From the NCBI RefSeq assembly GCF_037893015.1, contig NC_133666.1:564227468-564291467 (forward strand): a stretch of 64,000 bases of DNA, written 5' to 3'. Of the stretch, positions 10,124-22,634 are shown one piece after another; position 1 is the stretch's first letter; each line of letters opens with the position of its first letter. The position numbers and the translations under genes are program-made. The notes beneath the pieces are model-generated. The model did no database searches. It saw only the letters and a program-made list of their open reading frames with translations, and was not told where the DNA came from. This DNA is from Macrotis lagotis. Lineage: Eukaryota; Chordata; Mammalia; Peramelemorphia; Peramelidae.

Positions 10124-11059
10124 TTTTTTTAACATTTTATTTGTTTTCCAATTGTATACAATATTAAATTGTACCCATCATTTTTTTCAAGGCTCTGAAT
10201 TCTACAATTTTTTCCCCCCTCCTCCCCTCCCCCCCCACAGAAGGCTGTTTGACAGTCTCTACATTGTTTCCATGCCATACATTGATGTAAATTGAATGTT
10301 ATAAGTGTAAACATAAACCCTTCCCCTCCCCCCAAGAAGATGGGAAACCTCAAGAATAGAGAGAGAGAAAAAAAAATTGTCCTTCAGTCTGTGTTCAGAT
10401 TCCAATGGTTCTGTCTCTGGGGTGAGTTCCTTTCTTTATCATAAATCCACCAGAGAAGTTGCTTCAATATTTTTCCCTCAGTTGCTATTACTAGCTGTCC
10501 CTCCACTCTATTCCTCCCCACTCTCATTTATTCTATTCTTTCTCTCCTTTCATCCTGGGCCTGTCCAAAAGTGTGCTGAATCTGAATACCCTCTCCCTCG
10601 ATCTTAGCTCTCTTCTATCACCTATCCCCGCCCCCTCCCTTTCCCCATTTCCCCTCATCCTGTCCCTTTCCTCCCATCATTCTCCAGGGCAAGACAGATT
10701 TCCTCACCCTACTAAATGTGTATGCCATTTCCTCACTAAGCCATTTCTGATGAGAATGAAGGCTCACTCATTCCCTCTTGCCTTCCCCCCTCCCCTCCAT
10801 TGAAAAAGCTTTTTTTTACTCTTATGTGAAATCTCTCAGCTTCTTCTTCATCTCCTTTTCCTTCCTTCCAGTACTTCACCCCATCGCCCATTGACTCCAT
10901 CCCTTTACTACATCATACCATTATATTCCACTCCTTCCTATGTCCTGTCTATATATCCTCCTTCTAATAGCTCTTATAAATGAGAAAGTTCATATGAGTT
11001 ATCAGTATCTTCTTCCCATGCAGGAATACAAACAGTTCAACATCATCAAGTTCCTCATA

Positions 11060-12162
11060 GTTAGTCCCTCTCTTCCACTCCCTCTATGGTTCACCAGAGT
11101 CCTGTACTTGGAGATCAAACTTTCTGTTCAGCTCTGGTCATCTTGTTAGGAAAGTTTGAAAGTCCCTTGTTTCATTGAAAATCCATCTTTTCCCCTGAAA
11201 GAGGATATTCAGTTTTTCTGGGTAATTGATTCTTGGTTGCAAACCAAGATCTTTTGCCTTCTGGAATATCATATTCCAATGCCTATGAGCCCTTAATGTA
11301 GATGCAGCCAGATCCTGTGTAATCCTGACTATGGGGCCTCGGTAGTTGAATTGTCTATTTCTGGCAGCTTTTAGAATTTTCTCTTTGATTTGGAAGTTTT
11401 GGAATTTGTCTATAATATTCCTGGAAGTTTTTCTTTTGAGATCCCTTTCAGGGGTGACCAGTGAATTCTCTCAATTTCTATTTTACCCTCAGCTTCTAGG
11501 ATCTCAGGCAATTTTGCTGTATTATTTCTTGAAAAATGAAGTTTAGGCTCTTTTCCTGGTCGTGGCTTTCAGATAGTCCAATAATTTTCAAATTATTTTT
11601 TATAGATCTGTTTTCAAGGTCAGTTGTTTTTCCAATGAGATATTTCACATTTTCTTCTAATTTTTGGCTTTTTTTGGAAGAGTTTTATTTCTTCCTGATT
11701 TTTTGCAAAGTCATCAGCTTCCTTTAGTTTCATTTTGCATTTGAAGGAGTTACTTTCTTCAGGAGCTTTTTTTTATCTCCTTTTCCAGCTGTCCAATTCT
11801 GCTTTTTAAGGCATTCTCCTCATTTGCCTTTTGTTTTGCTTTTTCCATTAGGCCTAAACTGGTTTTTAACATATTATTTTCTTCAGTATTTTTTGTATTT
11901 CTTTCATAAAGCTTTTGATTTGGTTTTCATGATTTTTCTGCATTGCTCTCATTTCTCCTCCCAATTTTTCCTCCACATCCCTGAATTGCTTTTCAAAGTC
12001 TTTTTTGAGCTCATCCATAGTCTGAGCCCATTTTCTATTTCTCTTGGAGGTTTTGGATGCAGAAGCTTCGATTTTGTCATCATCAGAGTATGTGTTTGGA
12101 TCTTCCATAGGACTGAAGTAATTCTCTATGGTCAGATCCTTCTTTTTCTGTTGTTTACTCAT
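11060..12162 (-). pseudogene. HAL1/L1 ORF1p, frameshifted
   Basis: The frame opens at 12162 with MSKQQKKKDLTIENYFSP, has NRKWAQTMDELKKDFEKQ and runs into the coiled coil. It breaks after about 98 codons near 11866. Homology continues downstream in shifting frames, for example LEAEGKIEIERIHWSP around 11450-11510 and a GKRWIFNE segment near 11180-11200. It is more decayed than the copy at 1846-2941 but keeps the Trp codon that copy has lost. Confidence 0.82.
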
Positions 12163-12832
12163 TTCCTCAGCCCAAGACTAATTTACAGCACTTCCAAGGC
12201 TTTGGGGTTTTTTTGGGGGGGCGGACACCCCACTGGGACCTTTATTCTTCCAAGGTCTTAAGCTCTCTAGCCTGTGCTTTGATATGTAGATGACCACAGC
12301 ACTGCCCTCTGCCCTGAGGCTATAAGGCGGGATCCAGCTATCTAAGTAAGGAAGCCTAAACTGCACCCTGAGTCCCAGTGTAGGCAAACAGCAGTCCTCC
12401 CCCAGGAAGAGCAGAGAAATCTCTGCAGACTTCCCTTACCTTCTCTGGGGGTGCAGGATGCTTTCTCCTGATTCTCACTGCGGGTTCTGTGGCCAGTGCT
12501 CCTCACTCCACACTCACCCAGGTGCAGCAGAGTTCTCTCCTCTCCCCTTCAAGCTGTTGCTGGTGATCTCTGGGCTGGGCTGGACTGAGCTTTGCTGAGC
12601 TGGGCTGGGCTGCACAGTGGCTTTTTTTCCCACCCCAGGTCTTGGTGAAACACACCTTTCCCCTGGAATTTCTAAGTTATCTTGGACTGGGAAAATGTAT
12701 CACTCAGTCTTTCTGTGGGTTCTGCCCCTCTAAATTTTGGCTAGAGCCCTTATTTGTTTGTTTTTTGGGGGTTTGGGGGTTTGGAGTTGTAGGGGAATGC
12801 TGCCTTCACCCTGCCATCTTGGCTCCGCCCCC
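12163..12832 (-). promoter_or_regulatory. 5'UTR / internal promoter region of the second HAL1-like element
   Basis: GC-rich leader before ORF1 that starts with GGGGGCGGAGCCAAGATGGC. This carries the YY1-like CAAGATGGC at the canonical L1 position. It has repeated TGGGCTGG-like units near 12575-12612. Promoter function is inferred from the L1 family. Confidence 0.6.
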
Positions 12833-13719
12833 AACCTATCTTAATCCACTGATCTATTACTCTATTTTTATCCCAGTACCAGGGAGTTTTGATGACTGTC
12901 ACTTTATAGTATAGTTTTAGATCTGGTAGAGCTAGTCCACCTTCCTTTTATGTTTTATCAGTTCCCTTGCTATTCTTGATCTTTTTTTGCTCCAGATAAA
13001 TTTAATTACTATTTTTCTAGCTCAGTAAAATAATTATTTGGCAGTTTGATTGGTATGGAACTGCATAAGTAATTTAATTTGGGTAGAATTGTCATTTTTA
13101 TTATATTAGCTCGACCTAACCATGAGCAATTGACATTTTCCTAAGTATTTAAATCTGATTTTATTTGGATGAACAGGATTTATAGTTGTGTTCATTCAGT
13201 TTCTGGGTTTGTTTTGGAAGGTAGATTCCCAAGTATTTAATGTTGTCTATAGTTACTTTAAATGGAATTTCTCTTTCTATCTCTTGCTCTTGGGCTTTGT
13301 TGTTCATATATAGGCATGGTGATGATTTATGTGTGTTTATTTTATATCCTGTTATTTTGCTGAATTTGTTAATTATTGCAAGGAGTTTTTTAGATGATTT
13401 TTTTCAGATTCTCTAAGTATACTTTCATATCATCTGTGAAGACTGAAAGTTTTGTTTCCTCATTGCCAATTCTGAGTCCTTCAATTTCATTTTCTTCTCT
13501 TATTGCTACAGCTAGCATTTCTAATAGTATATTGAATAGTAATGGTGATAATGAGCATCCTTGTTTCATCCCTGATCTTATTGGAAATGCTCCAAGTTTA
13601 TTCACATTCCATTTTTATTTGATGGCTCTAGATAGATACTATTTATTATTTTAAGGAAAACTTTATTCCTAAACTTTCTAGGTTTTTAAATAGGAATGGA
13701 TATTGTATCTTATCAAAGG

Positions 13720-13765
13720 CTTTTTCAGCATCTATTGAGATATTTTCAGCATCTATTGAGATTGA
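13720..13765. repeat. Short tandem duplication inside L1 RT
   Basis: TTCAGCATCTATTGAGAT occurs twice in a row with a unit of about 21 bp. Confidence 0.85.
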
Positions 13766-14386
13766 TGATTTCTGCTGGTTTTGCTATTGATATGTTCAAT
13801 TATATTGAGTATTTTCCTAATATTGAACCATCCTTGTCTACCTGGTATAAATCCTACCTGATCATGGTATATTATCATGGTAATAACTTGCTGTAATCTC
13901 ATTGTTAAAATTTTATTTAAGATTTTTGCATCATTGTTCATTGGGGAGATTAGTCTATAATTTTCTTTGTTTTGTTTCTTCTTGGTTTAGGTATCAGCCT
14001 TATGTTGGTGTCATAAAAAGAATTTGGCAGAAATCCTTCTTCTATCTTTTTAAATAGTTTAAGTAGCTAGGAATTAATTGTTCCTTAAATGTTTGGTAAA
14101 TCCACCTGGACCTGGAGACTTTTTTCTTGGGGAGTTTATTGATGGTTTTTTCATTTATTTTTCTAAAAATGGGGGTTATTTAAGTATTTTATGGGCAGTT
14201 TGCACTTTTGCAAATATTCATCCATTTCACTCAAGTTATACAATTTATTGGCATACAGTTTGGCAAAGTAGTTCCAAATTTTCTTGTAAATTTCCTTTTT
14301 ATTGGTGATTAGTTCACCCTTTTTGTTTTTGATACTGATAATTTGGTTATCTTCTTTGTTTTTAACCAGATTAACCAAATTTGATG

Positions 14387-15046
14387 CAATCTATATAGTT
14401 TAGAAATGAGTCCTTTATCAGAACTCCTAGATGTGAAGATTGTTTACCAGCTTTTTTTTGCTTTCCTTCTAATTTTGGCAGCATTGATTTTATTAGTAGG
14501 AAAACTTTTTAATTTAATATAATCAAAATTATTCATTTTGCAGTTTCTAATGTACTCTATTTCTTGTTTGGTCATAAATTTGTCCCTTTTTGTAGAACTG
14601 ATATTTTATCTGATAATCATTTCTTGGTCTAATAATTTATCCATGGTGTTGCCCTTTATTTCTAAATCCTGTACCCATTTTGACCTCATTTTTGTATAGG
14701 ATGTGAGATGTGGGTCTATACTTAGTTTTTTGCCATTCTATTTTCAAGTTTTCCCCCAATAATTTTTGTCAAAAAGTGAGTTCTTATCCCAGAAGTTGTC
14801 TTTGGGTTTGTCAAACAGTAGATTACTGTAGTCATTTACTATTGTTTCTTCAGAACCTATCCTAATTCAGTTATCCATTCTTCGATTTCTTATCCAGTTT
14901 CAGGCAGTTTTGATGACTGCTGTTTTATAGTATAGTTTTAGATCTGGTAGAGCTAGTCTACTTTCCTTTACATTTTTTAAAAATCAGTTTCCTTGCTATT
15001 CTTGATCTTTTGTTGCTCCAGATAAATTTTGCTACTATTTTTGATG
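14387..15046 (-). repeat. Misplaced duplicate of an L1 ORF2 segment
   Basis: These 660 bp repeat, in the same orientation, the content of 9667-10113 plus 12833-13012. They therefore sit out of order between the EN-RT linker and the endonuclease part. Shared strings include CTTTCCTTCTAATTTTGGCA and AGTTTTAGATCTGGTAGAGC. Both junctions carry TTTGATG (14380-14386 and 15040-15046). The duplicate has no HAL1 insertion. Confidence 0.8.
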
Positions 15047-17230
15047 TTTTCCTAAAACCCATCTCTTAGTTTTATTTATGAGATCAATAATTTTCTTGCT
15101 TTCAATTTTATTATTCTCTACCTTGATTTTCAGAATTTCTAATTTGGTATTTAATTGGGGATTTTTAATTTGCTCCTTTTCTAACTTTTTAAATTGCAAA
15201 CCCAATTCATCAATCTCCTCTTTATTTTATTCATATAGCCATTTAGAGATATAAATTTTCCCCTCAAAGCTGCCTTGAATATATCCCAATTAGCATCATT
15301 TTCATGTCTATAATTATTGACTATTTCTATTATTTGCTGTTTGATCCACCCATTATTTAATTTTGTTATTTAGTTTACAATTAGTTTTTGGTTTATCTTT
15401 CCCTGATCCTTTATTTCTTGTAATTTTTATTGCATCATGGTATGATTAGTGTGCATTTATTATTTCTGCCTTTCTGCATTTGAATATAAGATTTTGTGAC
15501 CTACTATATAGTCAATTTTGGTACAGGTGCCATGTACTGCTGAGAAAAAAAGTATATTTTTTTCTATCCCTATTAAATTTTCTCCAGAGGTCTATCATAT
15601 CTATTTTTTCTAATATTTCATTCATCTTTTTAACTTCCTTTTCTGTCTTTGTCTCCTTGTAATTCACTCAGCTTTTCCTCTAGGAATTTGGATGCTATAT
15701 CACTGGGGGCATTAAAAGTTTATTATTGATATACCTTCACTACCAATGTTAAGAAGATGTAATGAGATTGACTTTTGCTTTTACTTTATCTGAGATCAGG
15801 ATTGCTACTCATGATTTGTTTTTTACTTCAGCTGAAGTATATTTTGCTCCATTCTTTTACCATTACCCTGTGTGTGTATCTCTCTGCTTCAAATGTGTTT
15901 CTTGTAAATAAGATATTGTAGAATTCTGTTTTTAATCCATTCTGCTATCCACTTCAGTTTTCCCTTTTACATTTAAAGTTAATATTACTAAATCTGTATT
16001 TCTCTCTCTGCTTTCCCCATTAATATTTTTCTCTTTCCTTTCCTTTTATGACTCCTCAACAAAATTTTACACCCCTTCCTCTTTAACTTTTCTTTTAAAA
16101 TTTAGCTTTCAATTTTTTTCACTTATATCTTTGCCTTCTTCACTTATCTTTCCCTTCTCTCATCCCTTCCTTCCTTTTAGATTAAGATAGATTTTTCAGT
16201 CCCAGTGGGAATCTATCTTATTCCCTCTCTTGGCCAAATCTATTAAATAGAATTTACTCAGTGTTCATACTCTCCATTCTTTCCCTCTAAAATTATAAAC
16301 CTTTGTGCTTCTTCACCTGATATTATTTATCACTTAAGTGCTATTTATCAGGTATCATCAATCACAGTTTGATTATTTGATTGCTTGATAACCTCAAATT
16401 GTTATCAAAGTGCCACAGATTGCTTGCTTGATTATTTGATAAGTAACATTGTTTCAAATTGCATCAATTTATAATTATAATCATTTTTTAACCTTACCCC
16501 CTTTTCAAGTACCCTCCAAGGACTCACAGTCCTCCTCATGAGCCAAAGTCTCATCCAAAGCCAAATCATTTCTTGAACTATTTGTATCCCTTTCCCCAGG
16601 CCTATTTTCCCCTCACATTTACTTCCCCCCTTCCTTCCCAGGGTCCTTAACTCCTTGTTAAGTGAAGCAAGGATTAAGTGAAACCCTGATTTAATTAACT
16701 ACAAGAATCTTATAGGTCTCTGAAGGTCTTACTTGAGAATTTTACAGATGATTGTAAGTTATGTGAGACAGGGACTCAGGAATGCCCAATTTATAATGCC
16801 CTCATCAAAGAATGTGTTGAACTCTGTCAGCACAGCAGAATTAAAGTGGGTCAAAAAATGAGACAAATGTTTAAACTTAACACCCTTGCTTTTCATCAGG
16901 GTTTTTGGTCCCAAACATAGTGATGTCATCTTGGGCCTCTTCAATGGAGAGACAAGACCCAAATACACCCATATCCTTTAAATCCAATCTCTTGAATTAT
17001 ATTATGCTCCTTAATTATCCTAAATGAAGTAAAGTTCTCAAGAATTTGAAGTGTTATATCTTCCATTTTAGGGTTGTAGACATTTTGATGGTCTTGACCA
17101 ACATTTATTTTTTGTTTTTTCCTTCCCTTTTTCCTTCACCTTTTTATGCAACTCTTGAGTTGTGTATTTGGTGTTTGAATTATCTGTTCAGTTTGGGTCT
17201 TTGTGAAAAATCTTATTATTTGTAATAAAC

Positions 17231-18043
17231 TGATAAATACTATATTAAACTTTTTAAGGTGACAATAAATCAGTTAAGTTTTCTTTTGTGAGTTGCAAAT
17301 TGACTGACAAGGAAATTTGAGAAATAGAGTTCTGGAAGTATCTGGAAGTGGAAACAATGACAACATTGAATTCAATACAATTCAATAAGCTTTTACTAAC
17401 CACCTACTTGTTTCATCTATAATAATTCATGCTGGTTTTAACTATTAGCACCTCACAAATTGTATTTTTGTAATGATATAGTCATCAACACTCTCATGCA
17501 ACCCAATGAAAATATGATATCAAACATCAGCTGTACCATCATGGTATTCTTCATCACAGGTTTCCAACCAATCTTTCCCCTGAACTTTGCCATTTATGTT
17601 CCATTCAAATAATAATAAAAAACAAACCTCCTTCTCGCTATCTGACTTGTGTACATGCCCATTTAATTGAGTATTATGTTAATTTTTCTTTACCTTGTCT
17701 TTTTCTTCTATTCTTTCTCACCATATGGGATAAGAGATTAAGCAATTTGCCTGTATCACATAGAGGTGAGTTCTGAACCTCAGATATGTTAACTCTAATT
17801 CCAGTGCTTTAGATGTGTTCCTAAATTTTGTAAGAACAATTACTCATCTACTTATAATATTCCACAATCCTTCTCTATATCTTATGAATGAATTATATTT
17901 AAACTGTTGCCTTTGGCTGCCATATTTCTCCACTTAACAAATAAATCATGTTTATGAACAGAAGCAGTTTTAGAGGCTGTTTTTGTCTCCTCATTATGAT
18001 TATTGATATCAATCAAACTTTTAAGGAATCTCAATCTGACTTT
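17231..18043. other. Intergenic, mostly unassigned
   Basis: No gene seen. 17735-17820 is a weak MIR-like fragment in minus orientation (AATTTGCCTGTATCACATAG). Confidence 0.45.
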
Positions 18044-18058
18044 AAGAATTGACATTCT

Positions 18059-18220
18059 TGGGGCAGCTAGGTGGCTCAGTGGATAAAGCACGGGCTCTGG
18101 AGTCAGGAGTACCTGGGTTCAAATCTGGTCTCAGACACTTAGTAATTACCTAGACACGTGGCTTTGGGCAAGCCACTTAACCCCATTTGTCCTTGCAAAA
18201 AAAAAAAACCCTAAAAAAAA
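18059..18220 (+). mobile_element. WALLSI/SINE-1-type SINE with target-site duplication
   Basis: GGGGCAGCTAGGTGGCTCAG head, TCAGGAGTACCTGGGTTCAA, CAGACACTTAGTAATTACCT body and A-rich tail. A perfect 15-bp flanking repeat AAGAATTGACATTCT is at 18044-18058 and 18221-18235, which indicates a fairly recent insertion. Confidence 0.95.
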
Positions 18221-18487
18221 AAGAATTGACATTCTCATTTTCCATTCTGAGGCATCAACAGCTATTGTCCAGACTATAATGCCATGGGTGGGAAATATCC
18301 CAGAACTTGCCTTCCCCAAATTTGTGTAAGCGAAATATTGCCAATGAATAATAAAATTGCACTAATAATTGAACAGAAGTAAGATGGGAAATTAGCGTAC
18401 CTTTGAGAAATTACATAGTACTTTAATGACTCCGGGATTATAAATGAAACAAAGATCAACTTTAAAAAATGCTATTTTCTAGCAATT

Positions 18488-18795
18488 TTCCTACACATAC
18501 TTTTCTACATTTCTAAGAACAGAAACCAAGATAATTAATTTGTAATACTTTTCTGTGCTTTTTACTATAAAATTTTGTTTTTAATAAGAGATGTTTTCTC
18601 AAGCACATAATCAATTAAAATATCAAATAAGTATAAAGTCATTATAATATTTGAGTACCAAGATCATGAAAACATAAAATGTTTGCCAACTAATCAATAA
18701 GAAAATTCATTCATTAATTCCCTACCTCAGGAGACAGATGCTACCAAAGATCTAGTAAAAACACCCTTTGTAAGTTTACAACTTCTATGCCTAAG
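18488..18795 (+). repeat. Long inverted repeat, left arm (308 bp)
   Basis: Starts TTCCTACACATACTTTTCTA and ends CAACTTCTATGCCTAAG. It is the reverse complement of 20154-20476 with about a dozen substitutions and one main indel of about 13 bp. I estimate 95% identity by eye. Neither arm contains a motif of a family I recognise. Confidence 0.9.
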
Positions 18796-20153
18796 CTAGG
18801 GTCTTTGAAAAGTCAAATTTGAGAATGACTGAAAGGGCAATGTAGAGGGGTGAATACACTACAAAGGAAGTTTCACTCAATCAGAGTGCTTCTAATATTT
18901 AAGTCAATTGTAATTCCTTTAAGAGAAGAAACTGCAAAATTTTTTGCATTTATATTGATAGAATAGAACCTTGGACATAGTAAATGCTTAATAAATATGT
19001 CTTGAAATGGAATTAAATTCATTATGTGTAATATTGGACAAGTCAATTAATGTCTATTGTCCTCATTTTTCCTCATCTGAAAAATGAAGGGGTTGGAAGT
19101 TGACATGTTAGGTCTCTTCAAGAGCTTGAACTAAAATCTTATGCTATTTGAGACTCATCTGCACTATATTTAAGGTATGAATTAATGAATGTGAATTTTT
19201 ATAGTTGTGAAGAGACATTAAGGGCCTTAAATTCACACAGATAGAAAGTAAGTAAATTCTATTCTTCTGAATATTAGCCCCAGGTTCTTCCACAGCATCA
19301 TGTTAAATTCCAGGGAGTAAGGTGGGAATGTTATATTAGGAAGAATAATCTGGTAGTGAATCTGATTGGAGCAGTAATATTTTGAAGCCAGCAAGAACAT
19401 GTAAGAGTAATTATGGGCATCTCTAAAGAGGACAAAGATTCAAGAGACATGTAAGGAAGTATCTATTATTGCTGAGCATGTAAACAGACTTTTGCCCTCA
19501 AACTTGTGGGGAAAAGGTATAATTCCATTTTTAATGAGATAAATATTTTTTAAGAGGTGTAGAGTCCCAGTTCTGGACTCTATCCTTTTCCCCAGGGGAA
19601 CATTGGAGGGGTGGGAGACAAAGATTACAAAGGAGACAAGTACTCCATTAAGATCTCTAAATGCTCAGTTTATTCACCAAAACAACAGTGCCTGAATACC
19701 TTTCCAGTCTCTAATCCACTCCCACGCCCATGATACTTAGTAGAACAAGGCTCTGATGTTCAAAGACACCAGGTGGAGATAATTTACAATGTTCCCATAC
19801 ACAAAGTTCCCAACAAAGAAGAGAGTGACTTATGGGGTTTATTTTATATTATATAAGAAAGATAAATGATTTTATTTATATTTATTATATAATGTGATAT
19901 TTATCTTGTATATAGAGGATACTCTGAAAAGTAAGCAAAATTACACAATAATCTGAAGAATATTTGAGATGAGTAGTCCATGTCAATGTAATACCTAGTT
20001 CAGTTGAACATGGTTAATGACTAAGGATGTTTTACAATACACAGGTCATTTGATACAATATTAAATTATTACTTACTCTACTCATACACCCCGCCACAGT
20101 CTGATATCAAAAATAAACATCTTTTGGATGAATTTATTTATGTAATCATCAAA
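18796..20153. other. Spacer between the inverted repeat arms
   Basis: 1358 bp. 18950-19140 contains THER/MIR-type fragments (AATGCTTAATAAATATGTCT, then CTCATCTGAAAAATGAAGGG). The remainder is unassigned. No transposase-like frame is present. Confidence 0.6.
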
Positions 20154-20476
20154 CTTAGGCATAGAAGTTGTCTACTTACAAAGGGGATTTTTACTAGATC
20201 CTTGGTAGCATCTCAGTCTCCTGAGGTAGGGAATGAGTTATCCTATTAATGAATGAATTTTCTTATTGATTAGTTGGCAAACATTTTACATTTTCATGAT
20301 CTTGGTATTCAAATATTATAATGACTTTATACTTATTTGATATTTTTTATTGATTATGTCCTTGAGAAAACATCTCTTATTAAAAACAAAATTTTAATGT
20401 AAAAAGCACAGAAAAGTATTACAAATTAATTATCTTGGTTTCTGTTATTAGAAATGTAGAAAAGTATGTGTAGGAA
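20154..20476 (-). repeat. Long inverted repeat, right arm (323 bp)
   Basis: Reverse complement of the left arm from CTTAGGCATAGAAGTTG to AGTATGTGTAGGAA. It carries about 13 bp more than the left arm near 20236-20250. No target-site duplication was noticed outside the arms. Confidence 0.9.
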
Positions 20477-21655
20477 GACTGTTTTGTTTCACAACAGTAT
20501 ATTTGACTAGAATTTGTTTTAATTCTATCAGATGGTTATTTTTGTTTTAAAGTATGTTCCATTAATATTATTTTCTTTCACTGTCAGGATTACGAACTTT
20601 GATGAACTTCATACTATGTCTTCATACTGTGTGACATGTCATATCTTTGCTTCCCCCCCTCACTCCCAACCCTAGGGAGGTAGTTAAGTGTCTCTAAGTC
20701 TACTCCAATACCTAAGAATTTAGAAGCAGCCCTGGCAATATGTATGCCTGCTTAAGAAATTTCTGATGATTATTATCGTAATTAAATTCTAATGAAAATG
20801 TAAAAAACTGTTGCCAAAAGTATATTTTATATTTAATTAGTAAGATGACTAATGAGATTAATTTTTGCCATTGCTCTATGCACCCATGCCAAGTATTTTA
20901 AAGATCATCAAGACATTTCAGTCAATCCAATAATGTTGCATTATTGTTGCTGATTGGATAGATCAGTAAATTCTTTGTTGGGTGTCTTGCAATAATTTAA
21001 AGTCAAGCACATGTAAGGTAATGTCTTAGACTATGGGTTGAATTTCATACACATGCATGTGTGTAAACATAGATATATAGACACAGAAATAAATAAACAC
21101 ACACACACACACACACACATACATATACCAAAAAAACCCTCTAAGGAATTATCTGGTTGTAGCTTTCTTTATTTCAAGTCAGATTTTTATAGATTCTCCT
21201 TTCAGTCTATTGTTGGCAGTATCCAGAATGCCTAGGAAGGGAGATATCCAGAAGACATAAGCACTGTAGTAGATGTTCTTGGAAACCGGATAGCTGCATG
21301 AGATGTCTGAGCCCTAAGATATGATGGACTGATGTTATAGCAATGGGAATAGGCTACCTTTCCTCTTCACTTCTCCATGAGTTATTTTTCTTTTTCAAAG
21401 TGGACGGCCCTCAATGGCTCCTGTCAATGAATTTGTCACTCTTTTTCTCTTCACATTACACTACTCCTGTGTCTCATAATTCTGTATTTTTCTCCTTTTG
21501 GGGCAAAGGGTTGTATTACCCATGTGTCTCTTCTTGTATTATATGTGTCTCTTGTATTGTAGGTGTCTCTTCTTGTATCTGTGTCATTGACTCATTGAAC
21601 TCCTCAATGTCTCCCTTCATCAGCAATGGAATTCATCTTGTCCAACAGGGGGGAC
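20477..21655. other. Intergenic, mostly unassigned
   Basis: No gene. An (AC)n tract lies at 21098-21119. At about 21515-21590 the string TGTGTCTCTTCTTGTAT recurs imperfectly three times, a tiny minisatellite. Confidence 0.5.
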
Positions 21656-22110
21656 TGTTGAATGTAACTGCTGACCTTGTCTGATCCTAGAGTAACAGAT
21701 TGCCTTAGGGCTACCAAAATCAGTTTTAAAAAAAAAGGTTGAATACAGACATCAGAAAGGGCTACCTGACTTTCATCCCAGCTGATCTCATGATTGGAGC
21801 AAGTCCAAACCAGTTTCACCACTGCTGCTCCTGGAGCCTGAGCCTGCTGTTCTGACCAGATGTCATTCATCCCCTCTAGTCTCTCTCAAGTTTTCTCTGT
21901 GGACTTTTGGGTGTTATGTAAACCATCTTACATTGCAGTTTCTCAAGGTTGTAACTTCCATGAGACTCCCTTACATTGTATTGAACCCTGTCTCTTCTAA
22001 GCCTCTCTTGGACAGCCCTGTATCCTAATATTATAACTTGGTAGTCTCACATTGCAATTCCCTTGCCTTGGTTAAAAGATTCTAATTTTTGCTGTTTTGG
22101 CAATCTTCCT
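21640..22110 (+). mobile_element. Possible ERV polypurine tract and LTR
   Basis: AACAGGGGGGACTGTTGAAT resembles a retroviral polypurine tract followed by an LTR start (TG). The next 450 bp has an LTR-like character with no coding frame. No matching second LTR, TATA box with poly(A) signal pair, or gene remnants were found, so this is weak. Confidence 0.3.
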
Positions 22111-22634
22111 TATTTTAGGTTGACAGTCACATTTACATTGCTAGCTTGAACTATTTATAAATGTTTTCATGAAAACATTCAGAACCCTGTAGCTAAGCAA
22201 TTTTTTCATAATTCTGAAACCATGTAAAATTCCAGAGAAATGTAATACACGTAATTCTCATTCATTTACACATAACCCAATTAACAGCATTCGAAGGGGA
22301 TTGGGTGAGCTGTTTGATATTTCAAGAAAACCTTTGGAGTTTTAATAAACCATTGTCAAACTTTTCTTGAAACATTCTCAAAACTCTAGGAGTTTAGTAA
22401 GGACAAAATTTGAATGGGATGATAATAAATAGGTTTATGTCAGCTGAAGTTTTTTGGTATCCTATGCTTGAAGGGAGAAAGGGTGAGACAGGGTCAGAAA
22501 ATTATACAGAAAGGAGCATCCAAGAGTCTGAATAGTATGGAATGGAGGGTGGAAGCAAATTGATCTGAGTTGGATACAGAGAGGAAAAAAGATGGGAAAG
22601 GGAGGGGATAGATAGAGTGAAGAGAATAATAATA
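22111..22634. other. Intergenic, nothing recognised
   Basis: AT-rich unassigned sequence up to the TA target of the DNA transposon. Confidence 0.4.

Larger units (their letters stand above)
10124..12832 (-). mobile_element. Second HAL1-like (half-L1) retrotransposon, full length, with target-site duplication
   Basis: A 2.7-kb minus-strand element inserted in the older L1. The 5' end is GGGGGCGGAGCCAAGATGGC at 12832-12813. A 5'UTR of about 670 bp follows, then ORF1 from 12162 and a purine-rich 3' region, ending in a poly(A) tail seen as T9-10 at 10122-10131. The target duplication AACCTATCTT lies at 10114-10123 and 12833-12842. Removing the element restores L1 sequence that a related segment at about 14855-14880 shows uninterrupted. 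No ORF2 is present. The first HAL1-like copy (497-3667) has the same plan. Confidence 0.9.
12833..17230 (-). mobile_element. Long L1, 5' part: ORF2 (EN, RT) and ORF1-ORF2 spacer
   Basis: Continues the minus-strand L1 across the HAL1 insertion. 13390-13605 encodes the reverse transcriptase core, with [19 protein letters not shown] and then VFTDDM, where the family motif is FADD. 13753-13941 holds [17 protein letters not shown] (RT fingers), and 14163-14378 the EN-RT linker with VNLVKNKEDNQI. 15050-15960 is the endonuclease region, decayed. 15960-17230 is the ORF1-ORF2 spacer, which aligns along its length with 46250-47590 on the plus strand. Frameshifts and stops throughout show it is dead. 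The 5' end, with ORF1, is missing. Confidence 0.85.
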
